Source of the DNA: Apostichopus japonicus
Taxonomy: Eukaryota; Echinodermata; Holothuroidea; Aspidochirotida; Stichopodidae
Assembly: GCF_037975245.1 (NCBI RefSeq)
Contig: NC_092577.1
Coordinates: 4,362,501 to 4,426,500, forward strand
Direction of reading: 5' to 3'
Length of the DNA stretch: 64,000 nt
Position numbers and translations under genes: made by a program. The notes under the pieces are model-generated. The model was not told the origin of the DNA. It did not search any database and was given only the letters and a program-made list of their open reading frames with translations. Shown here one piece after another: positions 1 to 10,300 of the stretch. Position 1 is the stretch's first letter, and each line of letters opens with the position of its first letter.

Positions 1-279
1 GCCCCGTGAAAAGTGGAAGCAGTGAGTGTGAGTACCGGTAAGCGCAACACAACTTCGTCTTAGGCCAATGACTTGCTTCATTTCAGCCAGTTCTCCAACA
101 TCCCCTTACTACACTCAAAAACGTCTTTGCGAGTACACTACGAGTAATAGCTACTCTCTTAAAACACCATCGAATATACAAATTACAATGTTTTTACAGA
201 CTTTTACGTGCAATCTGAGAAATTGCAGGCTTGAGACCCATATTTTAGGGCTAGGTATTCGCAGCATAAAACACTCGGG

Positions 280-545
280 AAGTGCCGTTTCCGGCCATCT
301 GGGAATTTGAAAAACCCAAAATTTTCTTGTACGCTCCGCGCCAACCGATGGTGGCGCTCCGCTTAGATAGTCTCTACACATTAGCCCCCCCAATAATTTT
401 CCCGTTCCGCCGCACCTGGAGGGCACCCCCTCCCCTTAGACCCCTCCCCCAGGACGGCAATCCGTATCCACCTTAGTGCCCCCCATCAAATGTTGGTGCC
501 CCCCTGTGCCCCCCAGACTGAAAAGTCTGGTGACGCCACTGATAG
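280..545 (-). repeat. Composite dispersed repeat with GC hairpin and C-rich tract
   Basis: Reading on the minus strand, this stretch joins a piece that starts like the common marine-invertebrate repeat AGTGGCGTCACCAGAC (about 520-545) to a G-rich run (415-490) and then to a hairpin motif, AGCGCCACC...GGTTGGCGC-like, at 325-385. The hairpin piece occurs again at about 40893-40945 and 41788-41850. The TCCCCTTAGACCCCTCCCCC piece occurs again at 17395-17430 and 46525-46550. It is non-coding; open frames through it are shadows of repeats. Confidence 0.6.
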
Positions 546-1229
546 GACTGCGTCATCAACACTTCTATTAGCTCTATATGCAAATTGCATGGGATCTATG
601 GTAACGCCACTCTCATTTAACAAAGTCCTAAGGATAAGTTTTTCGAGACATTTCATTACGGTAGAAGTAAGTGCCACTGGGCGATAATCATTTAAGGTAA
701 TGACTGTACGTGATTTTGGAACTGGGGTGATTGCAGAAGTTTTCCAAATAACAGGGATCTCACCAGTGTCATTTGTATCTTGAAAAATTTCAGTAAAGAT
801 GGGAGCTAACTGGGCAGAGCATAACTTAATTACTTTGTTACTAGTACGATCCGGGCCGCTAGCTTTATGTATATTTACCCGAGAAAATAGCGTATGGACC
901 TCGTCAACTGATAAAATAACCCTGTTTAAATCATTGCACTTATCAAATAGAATTGCACGAAGAGAAAGCTGTTCTTCATTTAAATCGATCTCGTCAAATC
1001 TACAATAAAACTGATTGAGTTCATTAATGAAGTCCATAGTAGCATGTGCAGTGTCTGACTTTTTCAGTTTATGACCAGTGATGGTGGACAATGACCAGTG
1101 ATGGTGATTTCTCTTTGGAGAAATCCTTCCCATCCCATCTGAAATCTTTGATTTGCTCTTGGTTTTTCTTGTCATATTTTCAAGGTAAAATGTTAACATG
1201 TGGATTGAGGCTGACACCAATGACATCAT
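545..1229 (-). pseudogene. LINE reverse-transcriptase fragment (CR1/L2/Jockey-like)
   Basis: A 247-codon minus-strand frame contains the first part of a non-LTR retrotransposon reverse transcriptase. The key stretches are HKASGPDRTSNKVIK, TPVPK, LNDYRPVALTSTVMKCLEK and DPMQFAYRANRSVDDAVL. These are the finger and palm motifs seen before the YADD box in CR1/L2/Rex1-type LINEs. The match stops abruptly near 545, where a different repeat begins, so the YADD box and the 3' half are missing. This is a broken insertion, not a working gene. The exact clade needs a phylogeny. Confidence 0.8.
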
Positions 1230-1953
1230 CGTGCTAAGAGCTTCAATATGTGTTTGTAAAACCCACCTCTAGTGACGAAAATAAACAGGGCGGTGTCGTG
1301 CTGGTCGAACAACAGCCAAGTCACATACTAAGTCACATGATCACTATAGGTGGCTTCTTTAAGGTTTTTCCCCCTTACAACGGATATACCTTTGTGACAG
1401 ATGTCCATATAATCTTTACTCAATGTTGATAACTCCTGCTAAGTAAAATCTCCATGTTTTGCTCCATGGTGTATCGCTTTATTTGGCTCCTGTGGGTTTT
1501 AGTTTCACTGTTATTGAATTTGGGAACTTGTGGAAAGACGATTCTAAAGGTTACCGTACTACAGGTAGTGTTTGCGTGAGAACATAATGTCAAAATGTGA
1601 ATTGTTTGACTTTTAAGATTAAAGTAGCTGTATATATTAATCAAGGTGAAACAATTACATTAGGTTCCTATTTCCTGGAAAACATTTGGCAAAAGTAAAA
1701 TGAATGAGTACATCGTAAAAAATCAGCAGAATTTCTGATATGAACATTAAAAAATCATTTTATCGACTAGAGCAAAATCATATTTTAAGATACAAGTTGC
1801 ATTTTGGATAGACAATGACGTTATCAATTCATATATAGGTAACACATTTTGATGGTACATCAAATCGAAGTTTGTAATGACAAGCTATATCGCCATCATG
1901 ACAACACAGAAAATTTTCTGTGGTGCACTAAGGGAGGGCTTGTAGACCGAAAC
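1230..1953. other. Unassigned AT-rich interval
   Basis: I see no supported exon, RNA gene or long repeat. It probably lies in intergenic or intronic DNA upstream of the SLC5 terminal exon. The short open frame at 1420-1644 on the minus strand has no recognisable motif. Confidence 0.4.
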
Positions 1954-1957
1954 TTAA

Positions 1958-2002
<45 letters not shown>

Positions 2003-2160
2003 AATGAAAATCGTAATGAGTTGGAAATCAAGAACAGTGAAAAAACTTTCAGCCTCCACCGGGATTCGAACCACGGGCCTCCCGCTCTGTACGCGGACAC
2101 CCTAACCACTAGGCTATGGACGCTGATTGTATGTCCAGAGGTTCGAAACCGGTAAGGAAG
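1954..2160 (-). repeat. tRNA-derived SINE with (TA)n tail, copy 1
   Basis: On the minus strand the head carries internal RNA polymerase III boxes. Box A TAGCCTAGTGG lies at 2107-2117 and box B GGTTCGAATCC at 2062-2072, in tRNA order and spacing. The body continues to about 2003 and is followed by a (TA)n run at 1960-2002. A second copy with the same head, body and adjacent (TA)n is at 49797-50010, so this is a dispersed SINE and not a functional tRNA gene. Confidence 0.75.
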
Positions 2161-2358
2161 ATCGTAATTCCACTGTAGGCGTTTGTCACCTATATCGAAC
2201 AATACTAGTTCTGTTTTTGGTGACATATTTTGCCCTACTCTAGAGATCAAACATGATGCTATCCAACTCGAAAATCATTTGTGATTCCTAAAGCCGGATC
2301 TCGAAAGAGATACTTTGAACAGACTTTATGTTAATGCAATGGAGGTAAACGACAAAGG

Positions 2359-2360
<2 letters not shown>

Positions 2361-2448
<88 letters not shown>

Positions 2449-2476
2449 TATATATAGATATATATATATATACATT
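2361..2476. repeat. (TA)n microsatellite
   Basis: About 115 bases of nearly pure TA dinucleotide with a few interruptions. Long Tyr-Ile open frames across it are artefacts. Confidence 0.9.
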
Positions 2477-3840
2477 CAATCAACCACATAATATGTCTTG
2501 TTACGGGACACACAGGTTTTGAGATGGTGTTTCAACTAACAAGATGGAATATTTGTCTATTTTAAGTGACTGTAATATCGTCTGCCCAGGGAATATCCCA
2601 TTAAACACGTATCGTTTATTTACTATGCTAACACAGGTAAAGGTAAAATGCAGCCTCCATATAAAAACTCAAGCCAACAGTGCAATTGACCGGTGTGATA
2701 CCCAACACACTTAACAGAGAGAATTGTAAAAGACTATTAGGCCTTAACAACCAATCTATCAGTCCTGCGCTTAACCTGTAGGAATAAAGATTGTTCATTT
2801 TAGATAGATAAAAGTCCGCGTCCCCTGTACAACAGTACTAACATTCAGAGGCTATATACATAAACCCATCAAGATGAAGCTACATTCATCCAGGAGTAAC
2901 GTGTTGACTACCTCGCCCCCCCCCCCTACCCCGAGGTACCTCAAACCCACGAGATCTTATATCAAAGTTCCAAAAATGTCTCCTCACTAGTCTTTCTCTC
3001 ATTTTTCCACTGGTGATTTTATGTAAGTATTGATTTCTTGACATGTTCAAGTTTATCTGTAAATTCGACGTCACCCCTGTTGTATTTGTCCGGGTCGGGA
3101 GGGTGGATGTGAGGGGTGGGGGGTAAGGGGCAAAGGGGACGATCGAAATAAACACAACGGAAATGTGATTGAATTGAACAATGTTTAGCTAGCATTCAAA
3201 AATGATAAGAGGTTAGTCACACGCTCTGTGTCCATGGAACAGAAATTGTGTTTGCTCATCACCTGTTGGAAAACTACGGAGGCCTTAAAGTGACTTTGAG
3301 ATATTGAGGTAAGCAGATAAATATCTCAATAACAAAACTCAAATGGGGATTTATGGCCTGAAATGACATATTTAAAATGGGTTACAAAATTGTCAAAGAC
3401 AAATGTTGTTGAACGTTATTCAAGGGTGCTCTATTGTTTATACAAAGTAAAAAGAAAATATCTTTGGGATTTATAAAACAAAATATTAACATTAAGGCAT
3501 ACACCGATAAGGACACGTGATTATGAATTTAACCTTTAAAGCAGCATTCAGTTGATTAACTCCTTATGTCCCAATTTCCATGTCATATCATTGTTCCTTG
3601 GGGAAAATATTTACACATTGTAATTACTTAACGGGCAGGGGACGCCCCTCCCCAATTGGAAAACTTGTTTTTTGTGTTAGAGCTAGGGCATTGGGCGAAA
3701 GCTTTCTATTCTTTAGCTGGTGGTATTAAATGCTCGTAATTCTCTGATTTTGAGTGTTGGAGGGGAACCCCCCCCCCATTCCCCACCCCGTTGCTACAGC
3801 ACTGCGTCTTACACCTTTCATCTCTTTTCCCTTTTCTCAG
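2477..3840. other. Non-coding DNA before the SLC5 terminal exon, probably intron
   Basis: I looked for the preceding SLC5 exon, which should end in a WTDVFQ-like stretch, and did not find it here. The interval ends in a pyrimidine-rich tract and TTTTCTCAG acceptor at 3822-3840. It has poly-C runs near 2918 and 3768 but no recognised gene. Confidence 0.45.
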
Positions 3841-5133
3841 AGCGTTGTCATGTTGCTTGGATTCCTGGTAACCCTCGTGGCCAGCTCCATTCAGGTTGGC
3901 GGTCTGGTGAATGTGTTCGAGATCAATGCGAGGGATAGGCGTGACACCTTCTTAGACTTCCGTCTCAATCCAACCATTCGTCACTCATTTTGGTCCGTTT
4001 TCATTGGCTATGGATTTCTCGCAGGGTCGTATGTCGGGACCAATCAAATCATCGTACAGAGGTACATGACTTGCAGAACTTTAAAACAGTCACAGCTTGC
4101 CGCTGGTATAGGAACTATCGGTATCGGTGTAGTAGAATTCCTAGCCGTCTTATGCGGCATGAGTATGTATGCATATTTCGCCGGATGTGATCCTTTGACT
4201 TCCGGTAAAATTCAAAGTTCAGATCAGTTGATGCCTTTTATAATGGTGGAGCTATTTCAGAAAGCACCCGGTGTGGCCGGTCTCTTGATATCCGCAGCCT
4301 TCAGTGCGTCGCTGAGTACGGTCTCATCGGGGGTGAACGCACTCGCGACCATGACTGGCCAAGACTTTATTCGATATTTCTGGCCAGATATGGAAGATTT
4401 TAAATTCACCTTGATCCTGAAATGCGTATCGATATTCTTCGGACTGGGTTGCATATGCATGGCGTTCTTAGCCTCGGTACTAGGCGAGATTCTTCCATTG
4501 ACCTTGAGTGTCGTCGGAATTCTCAATGGACCGTTACTGGGTGTTTTCAGTCTTGGTACTTACTTTCCACGAGCCAATTCAAAGGGAGCCATATGTGGAA
4601 TTGTAATCTCCATGGCAATAGGAACTTGGCTAAAACTAGGAGCCATGGCTTACCCGCCATTCATAGACGATCCCCCACTTCTCATTGACCAATGTCACGT
4701 TGATACTGAAAACGTCACCAGTATTCTCGCTACTGATTGGATGGAAGAATTTGTGTCTGACGTCACTCCTTATGTCACCAGTATGGCTCCCATGACAGGT
4801 GCCATGGACCGCACGGGTATAGCTCGTCTGTACGGATTGTCGCATGCGTATTACACACCTTTGACGTGTTTCGTTACCATCATAGTAGGGATTCTCGTGA
4901 GTTTGTTGACAAACTCCAACGATCCCCCTGTTGATCCAAAACTGATCAGTCCTTGGGTAAAGTCCTTCTGCTGTTGTCTACCGAAGCCATGGAGGGCCAT
5001 GTTAGGTGATGTCGCAGACGACGACGATGGCAATGAGAGCAAATATAACTACGCACCGGTAGATCTGAAAATGGATGCTAGTAGATATACAAACGAAGAC
5101 GAAAATCAAAATGGCGACACCGCAACTGTTTGA
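3841..5133 (+). CDS. SLC5 sodium-coupled monocarboxylate transporter-like, terminal exon
   Basis: This exon encodes the last 430 residues of a sodium/solute symporter and ends at TGA 5131-5133. The acceptor CTTTTCTCAG sits at 3831-3840 and the exon enters in phase 0. The helix containing SAAFSASLSTVSSGVNALAT is the most conserved part of the SLC5 family and carries the Ser/Thr residues of the second sodium site. SFWSVFIGYGFLAGSYVGTNQ and VQRYMTCRTLKQSQLA match the TM6-TM7 region. About eight membrane segments are predictable, then an acidic cytoplasmic tail after a Cys-rich FCCCLPKPW. Family members are about 600-650 residues, so the N-terminal third must lie in upstream exons that I cannot see. 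It is closest in style to SLC5A8/SLC5A12, which carry lactate and short-chain fatty acids at the plasma membrane; the substrate is not provable. Having all these helices in one exon contrasts with the many exons of vertebrate orthologues. Confidence 0.88.
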   Translation, partial: SVVMLLGFLVTLVASSIQVGGLVNVFEINARDRRDTFLDFRLNPTIRHSFWSVFIGYGFLAGSYVGTNQIIVQRYMTCRTLKQSQLAAGIGTIGIGVVEFLAVLCGMSMYAYFAGCDPLTSGKIQSSDQLMPFIMVELFQKAPGVAGLLISAAFSASLSTVSSGVNALATMTGQDFIRYFWPDMEDFKFTLILKCVSIFFGLGCICMAFLASVLGEILPLTLSVVGILNGPLLGVFSLGTYFPRANSKGAICGIVISMAIGTWLKLGAMAYPPFIDDPPLLIDQCHVDTENVTSILATDWMEEFVSDVTPYVTSMAPMTGAMDRTGIARLYGLSHAYYTPLTCFVTIIVGILVSLLTNSNDPPVDPKLISPWVKSFCCCLPKPWRAMLGDVADDDDGNESKYNYAPVDLKMDASRYTNEDENQNGDTATV

Positions 5134-5145
5134 AAAGAACTAAAC

Positions 5146-5151
5146 AATAAA
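5146..5151 (+). promoter_or_regulatory. Polyadenylation signal of the SLC5 gene
   Basis: AATAAA lies 13 bases after the stop codon. Further AATAAA-like hexamers follow near 5220 and in the 3' flank, so the true cleavage site is uncertain. Confidence 0.45.
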
Positions 5152-6320
5152 AGTGGCGCCCTATATAGGCTGATTAATCATAAAATACTATTGTAAGCAA
5201 AAATGATTGGATGCCTTGACAAAATAAATATAAAGAATGAATTAAAAAAAAATAGGAGAGCATACCACGGGTATATAGTTTCATTGATCAGTGAATCCCC
5301 AAAATGTAATTTGTTTTATAATACGAGGATATGCATTATTAAGCATTATTTCGTCACTGATGGTATGTTATTCAGTTGTAATTCTCAATGATATAGTAAG
5401 AGCAACTTTGATACTTCTTAATGTAGTGCTAGTGTCGAATGGAGTCGATTGAGTAAGAATACGACACCGCATAGCAGCACCAGTTATTATGACAGACGTC
5501 TATGGACGGCCATTGCCGCCAAAATGAAATAAATAACAAAACACGAAATCAAAGTGTGTAATTGCCAGTGTGTATACATGACGCATGACAAAGTATTACA
5601 GGGACGTCCACATCATCCTCTGTTGATATAGATATGGCAACGTTATATATTTTTCTTTTATCTTGTTATTCTTTTGTATTTCTACTTATGTTTGATGTAT
5701 ATGCTTTAATGTAACGCCCACATTTATGTGTGTCCTGCCTCTTATCTTTGATTGTGATGTCAAATTAATTGTTTCACTTTCAGTTGGACAGTTATTTGAT
5801 TTCTCAATATATTAAATATGTTTGACAAGTTATGGTTTGATTTCGCGGTTTCCATTATTATTATTATTATTTTGCAGATATGGCCGCTCATAATTATATA
5901 CAGACGCGCCTGTGAGGTTTCGGATACGAGCCACACGGATGCAGCTTGTTCCTAGCACTAACCATCTAAACCCATCAAAATGGCATGCACACATATGTCA
6001 TCTTATCGATATATGCTTCAGATTAGGTTCAGGCGTTCATTGAATCAATCAATGAGACGACATTTATATAGCGCCAAAATCAACAAAATTGTTCAAAGGC
6101 GCTTTATAAAGACAGTTACATGAAATTAATTACAATACACTTGTTGAAAAAAGATAACATTTGAGCAGTTTCTTGAAAATATGAACAGTCTGAGCATCCT
6201 TGATGTGATTTGGAAGAGTGTTCCATTCTTTTGGTCTATAGCAGGAGAGTGAGCAATCTGGCAAATGACACAGCACGTGTTCTGGGCACGATCAAATGAG
6301 GAGAAGATGTATATGATCTA
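5152..6320. other. 3' flank with a GCGCC-type dispersed repeat
   Basis: 5152-5990 has no recognised gene; an (ATT)n run lies at about 5855-5873. 6040-6290 resembles a dispersed element found in many marine invertebrates (TATAGCGCC ... AAGGCGCTTTA), on which the next LINE piece abuts. Confidence 0.45.
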
Positions 6321-6321
6321 A

Positions 6322-6546
6322 TTAACATGTATGCGTGGTGCACGGTTGCAGCTGTAGTAGGTCAGATATGTAAGCTGGCGACTGTTTATGGTGAGCTTTG
6401 TACGCAAGAAGAAGAACTTTGAATTTAATGCGCTGTTGTATGGGGGGGGGGGGGGGGAGCCAGTGCAGAGCAACGAGTTCCAATGTTATAGAGTCATACT
6501 TCGTACGCTTGACAATGAAGCGAGCAGAGGTGCGTTGGACATTCAT
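6322..6546 (-). pseudogene. LINE reverse-transcriptase C-terminal fragment
   Basis: The minus-strand frame reads VQRTSARFIVKRTKYDSIT, LVALHWLP and RIKFKVLLLAYKAHHKQSP, then AYISDLL. This is the thumb/connection region after the polymerase domain of CR1/L2/Jockey LINEs. A poly-G run (6440-6456 on +) has expanded in the middle and gives a poly-Pro stretch. No start, no active-site motif and no 3' end are present, so it is a dead fragment. Confidence 0.75.
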
Positions 6547-6911
6547 TGAAATAATAAAAACCCTTACATTTATGCCTCGTCACGAAGTAGAAGTCACCCT
6601 CTATAAAAAAAAATAAAGAGAGACAAAAAGAAAAAGAAAAAAAAAGACAATTACAAACGTTTTGAATGCCGGCTGTATGTGGTATCGATGAACTTCATAA
6701 AAGGTATTTTAAAGCTACCGAACATCAAGTGATAATTAGAGTAAATAACTATACAACGTTAACATAAATGGAAATGTGCACAGCAAATCAAATAAATCGA
6801 TAGAACTTTAATAATCCCACCACAATAAACCGCTTATAAACGCCATAAACACCACAGTATAACTTAACACTAAACTAATCAGCAAAACGAACGAAGAAAA
6901 AAATAACTTAA

Positions 6912-6926
6912 AGCAGCATTTTGCGT
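6912..6926 (+). repeat. Left terminal inverted repeat of the Kolobok element
   Basis: AGCAGCATTTTGCGT, perfect over 15 bases to the reverse complement of 16844-16858. Similarity beyond this is weak (T-rich on both sides). Confidence 0.9.
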
Positions 6927-7330
6927 TGGGTCGTTTTTTTCCACCTTTTTAACATGTGCATCGATTTTTTTACATGTATAATCATAAAACAGTCAACTAA
7001 GATACCATCCAAGTTTCACCCTGCCAAGAGCGTTAATTAGCGAGTAATTAACGATTTATGTCGATAACGAGTAAGAGTGTCCACGACAAAGTTTTCATTT
7101 CTCCAAATCCACTAGTTTGAATTCCACCAATCAGTGAATAGTATGTTTATTCATGAGCCGTTGCTTAAAATAGATTCATTCACAACAACCCGAAAAAGTT
7201 GCGTGTGCGTGGGTATCACAGACATACCAACTCCCTGGAAATACACTGTACAAACTAAAGCATTGCATTGTAGTACGTTTCGATATACTGGGTTGCTTTC
7301 GACTCCGGCAAAGTAAAAACTTATTCTATC

Positions 7331-10300
7331 ATGGAAGCGAACTTACAGAAGCGCGCAAAAGGAAAATACAAGAGTTTGAAGAACCTTACTTCACCGGAAA
7401 AGAGAAAGTGGCGGAAGACTCAAAAGCAAAGGTATGAAGCCACCCGTATTCACCTAGGGAATCAAGTAGAAAGATGGACCGAACTGAAGGAGAAGTTGGG
7501 GCTGAAGAACGACACGGAGGTCGCTCGATATTTGCTAGATAGGTGAGTAATCTCTTCCTTGCTACGACATAAAAGTTCTAGAATTCATTGAATCTAAGGC
7601 ATACCTGCAAATTCTTGAATGGTGAAACAAGAAAAGAATATCAAACTGCCGGTGTATTCATACGACTTCGTTACTAGACCTAAGCCCTTGGCCTAGGCTA
7701 CGCCTGCCTAACCCGACTTTAGAACGTGAACAGAGCAGTTTAGGTTTAGTATTTGCTGTTACGACCGTTTATGCTTGAACGTTTATACGCACGCTCGACA
7801 ACGGAATGAATTTTTACCAAAAATTTAGAAGGATATTCTCTTCAGAAACAAGGAAAAATAAAAAAGTAAAAGAAGAAGAAGTGTCCTGGTATAGGCTAGT
7901 TACCTTTCTGTTTCGTAAAGGAACATAGCCTATGCATGGTGACCATGTTTTTGCATGCTTGGAAGTTGACAAAAGCAGGTGTACTTTGGGCTAGGCTAGA
8001 ATCCTTTAACATCTTATTGATCTTAGAAGCTAGGGTGAGAATGTTATAGCCAAAATGATATATTACTCTCACCAGTATCTACGAATTTTGTACTCATAAT
8101 CCTCATATGAAGACCTTCAGTTAACTTTACCTCAATGCAGCCACAGAACAATGTAATGCAATTGCCTATAATATTGGTAACAAATTCAATTTTAAGTGCT
8201 ATGAGAAATTGTGTTTCAGTGCCCAAGATCAGTGAAGGATCGCCATAGTATTTGCTTGTAAAAGTGTTTGGTTATTGACTCCAAACCGTGAGTATCAACA
8301 TAGGGAATCATAGCAAGAACAAAGAGAAGGGAAATGTAACAATAAAGGTCTTTATTCATGAAACCACCCTGTTGATAAGCAGCATTGCATAATGAATGCA
8401 CAGTAACTCTTGTGGTCAAGGATATCATTCAAGAGATTGAGTCTCTCTTTATGTGGTTTGAGATTGTACACTACAGTATGTTTACAGTCTTGTCATCATT
8501 GTCAGCTCTAAACAGGATGTTGTGGCCATTCATTGTTGCTTTGTACCCTTTTCCCCATTTGTTTAATAAGCCTGGTTAATTTCAAGCCTGTGAAAGTTGT
8601 AATAGTGGTTTAAGATTTATTATTTTCAGTTTTGAGAAAGCATGACAATATACTGTAATAGAATTTACCATGGAAGAACAAAGCAGTGTCCCATTAAGCT
8701 GACTGTATATGCGAAGTTATTCAACAAAACCCATATCCTAATATCTTTGTTCCAGTTATAAATACATCCTCCCTCGCAGCGGCTTCAACGGTGATATCTA
8801 CAACTAATTAGCAATTTGAGCGGCAAGACCAAACAACAAAGTCACTTACTCACAAATATCTTTATTATATCTGTATTAATAGCTTGCTGAAGCAATCTCT
8901 TCATAGATACATCTCATTGCATTATGTTTTAGATATTGTGATATAGTTAAGACAAGTGCACTTGCTTGTATTGTTCTAATATGTCACACAAAGCTGAATT
9001 AATCCAACAATAAATGATAACAAGGAAATCAAATTTCATGATGTAAAAATTACACACTCCAGTTAAAATGATTTATTGTGGTGCTTGAGTTTGCCAGAAT
9101 TTTCTTTGAATTCTCTAATGTATTATTCATATACTCCAATATATTGCTTTCGCTGCAATGTTATCTGTACATGTATTTTTACTTTCAGAGTTGACTCTGC
9201 ATACTCTCCTTGCAAAACACCAAACATAGGCCTGATGACATCAACACCTGTGTCAAGTATGTCTGCTTCAAGTGAAGATGCACTGCCAGCTACAACACCA
9301 TTTTTATCTGGAGAAACATCATCCGCTGACCAACTTAAGTATGCATGTTTGGATAGTTATGAATAAAGCAGAAACCTTTCTTGAACATTTTGCAGTTTAT
9401 GTTGTGCTGCAATCAAGTACCTAAGCCTTGTCAAGTTATACCCGAAGGCGATGTGGTTCAGTCTCCCACATTTCAAATTTTCGGGTCCATGTAATCCTTT
9501 TTCAATAACCTGGTGCCCTTGGTTTTGTATTTTCAACTCCCTTGGGGTCACTCATTACGACAGATATTCACATTTACATTCATTGCTTTTACATATCTTG
9601 CTTGTGTAACAAAACAGTTTCAAATGCTTTCATATGCAAACGTCTTAGCCCTGGGTCAAGCTTTTCACAGTAAGACTGTGACTTTTACACCCAAAAAATA
9701 TATGGATATAAAAATGTTACCTTAGATGATTCCAATATGTGTCAGAGAATTTAAATTATTATTACTTTTTTTCAGTTTAAGTTTTGACTACACTGATGTT
9801 GGGGACTACATCATTCCACATGATACCCCAGGCTCAATTGACAGGGACTCTGACCCTGACTGGGATTCTGGTGAAGAAGATGCCGACTCCTCTGACATGA
9901 GTGTTGATCTCAACGTTAGGTATGTCTGCTTCTTGACTTCAGCCTCAAATCTTATATATATCCGCTCCTTTTTGTTGGAATAAAAGAGAATCAGGGCTAA
10001 ATTAATGCCTTTATTAAATGCACATGTAAATTTTATTTTTCTCTTACAGTCATCCAGAACAACCAGCAGATTTGGACCTGGACACCATTCTTTCCTTTGC
10101 AGAGACTGATCAGTCTGAAGATGGATGTAGATGATGGGACAGGTTCTGAGGCATGTGCAGAAGATACTCTATTCATTACTTACAAGGAGTCCCTTTTGCA
10201 ACTACTAAAGGATTGTAGACCTAAGTCTTGTGTTAGAGAATCTTGCCAGTCTCCTCCGCAAGACGTCACAAAATTTGTCGGAACTGCTGTTGGTGTGAAA

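Noticed and set aside
2045-2125. True tRNA gene on the minus strand
   Set aside because: The same sequence with an identical extension and TA tail occurs at 49.9 kb, so it is a SINE; stem pairing is imperfect.
2288-2513. Open frames rich in Tyr and Ile
   Set aside because: They are translations of a (TA)n microsatellite; the same applies at 49670-49870 and 57100-57423.
2886-3155. 89-codon minus-strand frame with Gly/Arg-rich end
   Set aside because: It spans a poly-C run and has no motif or splice support.
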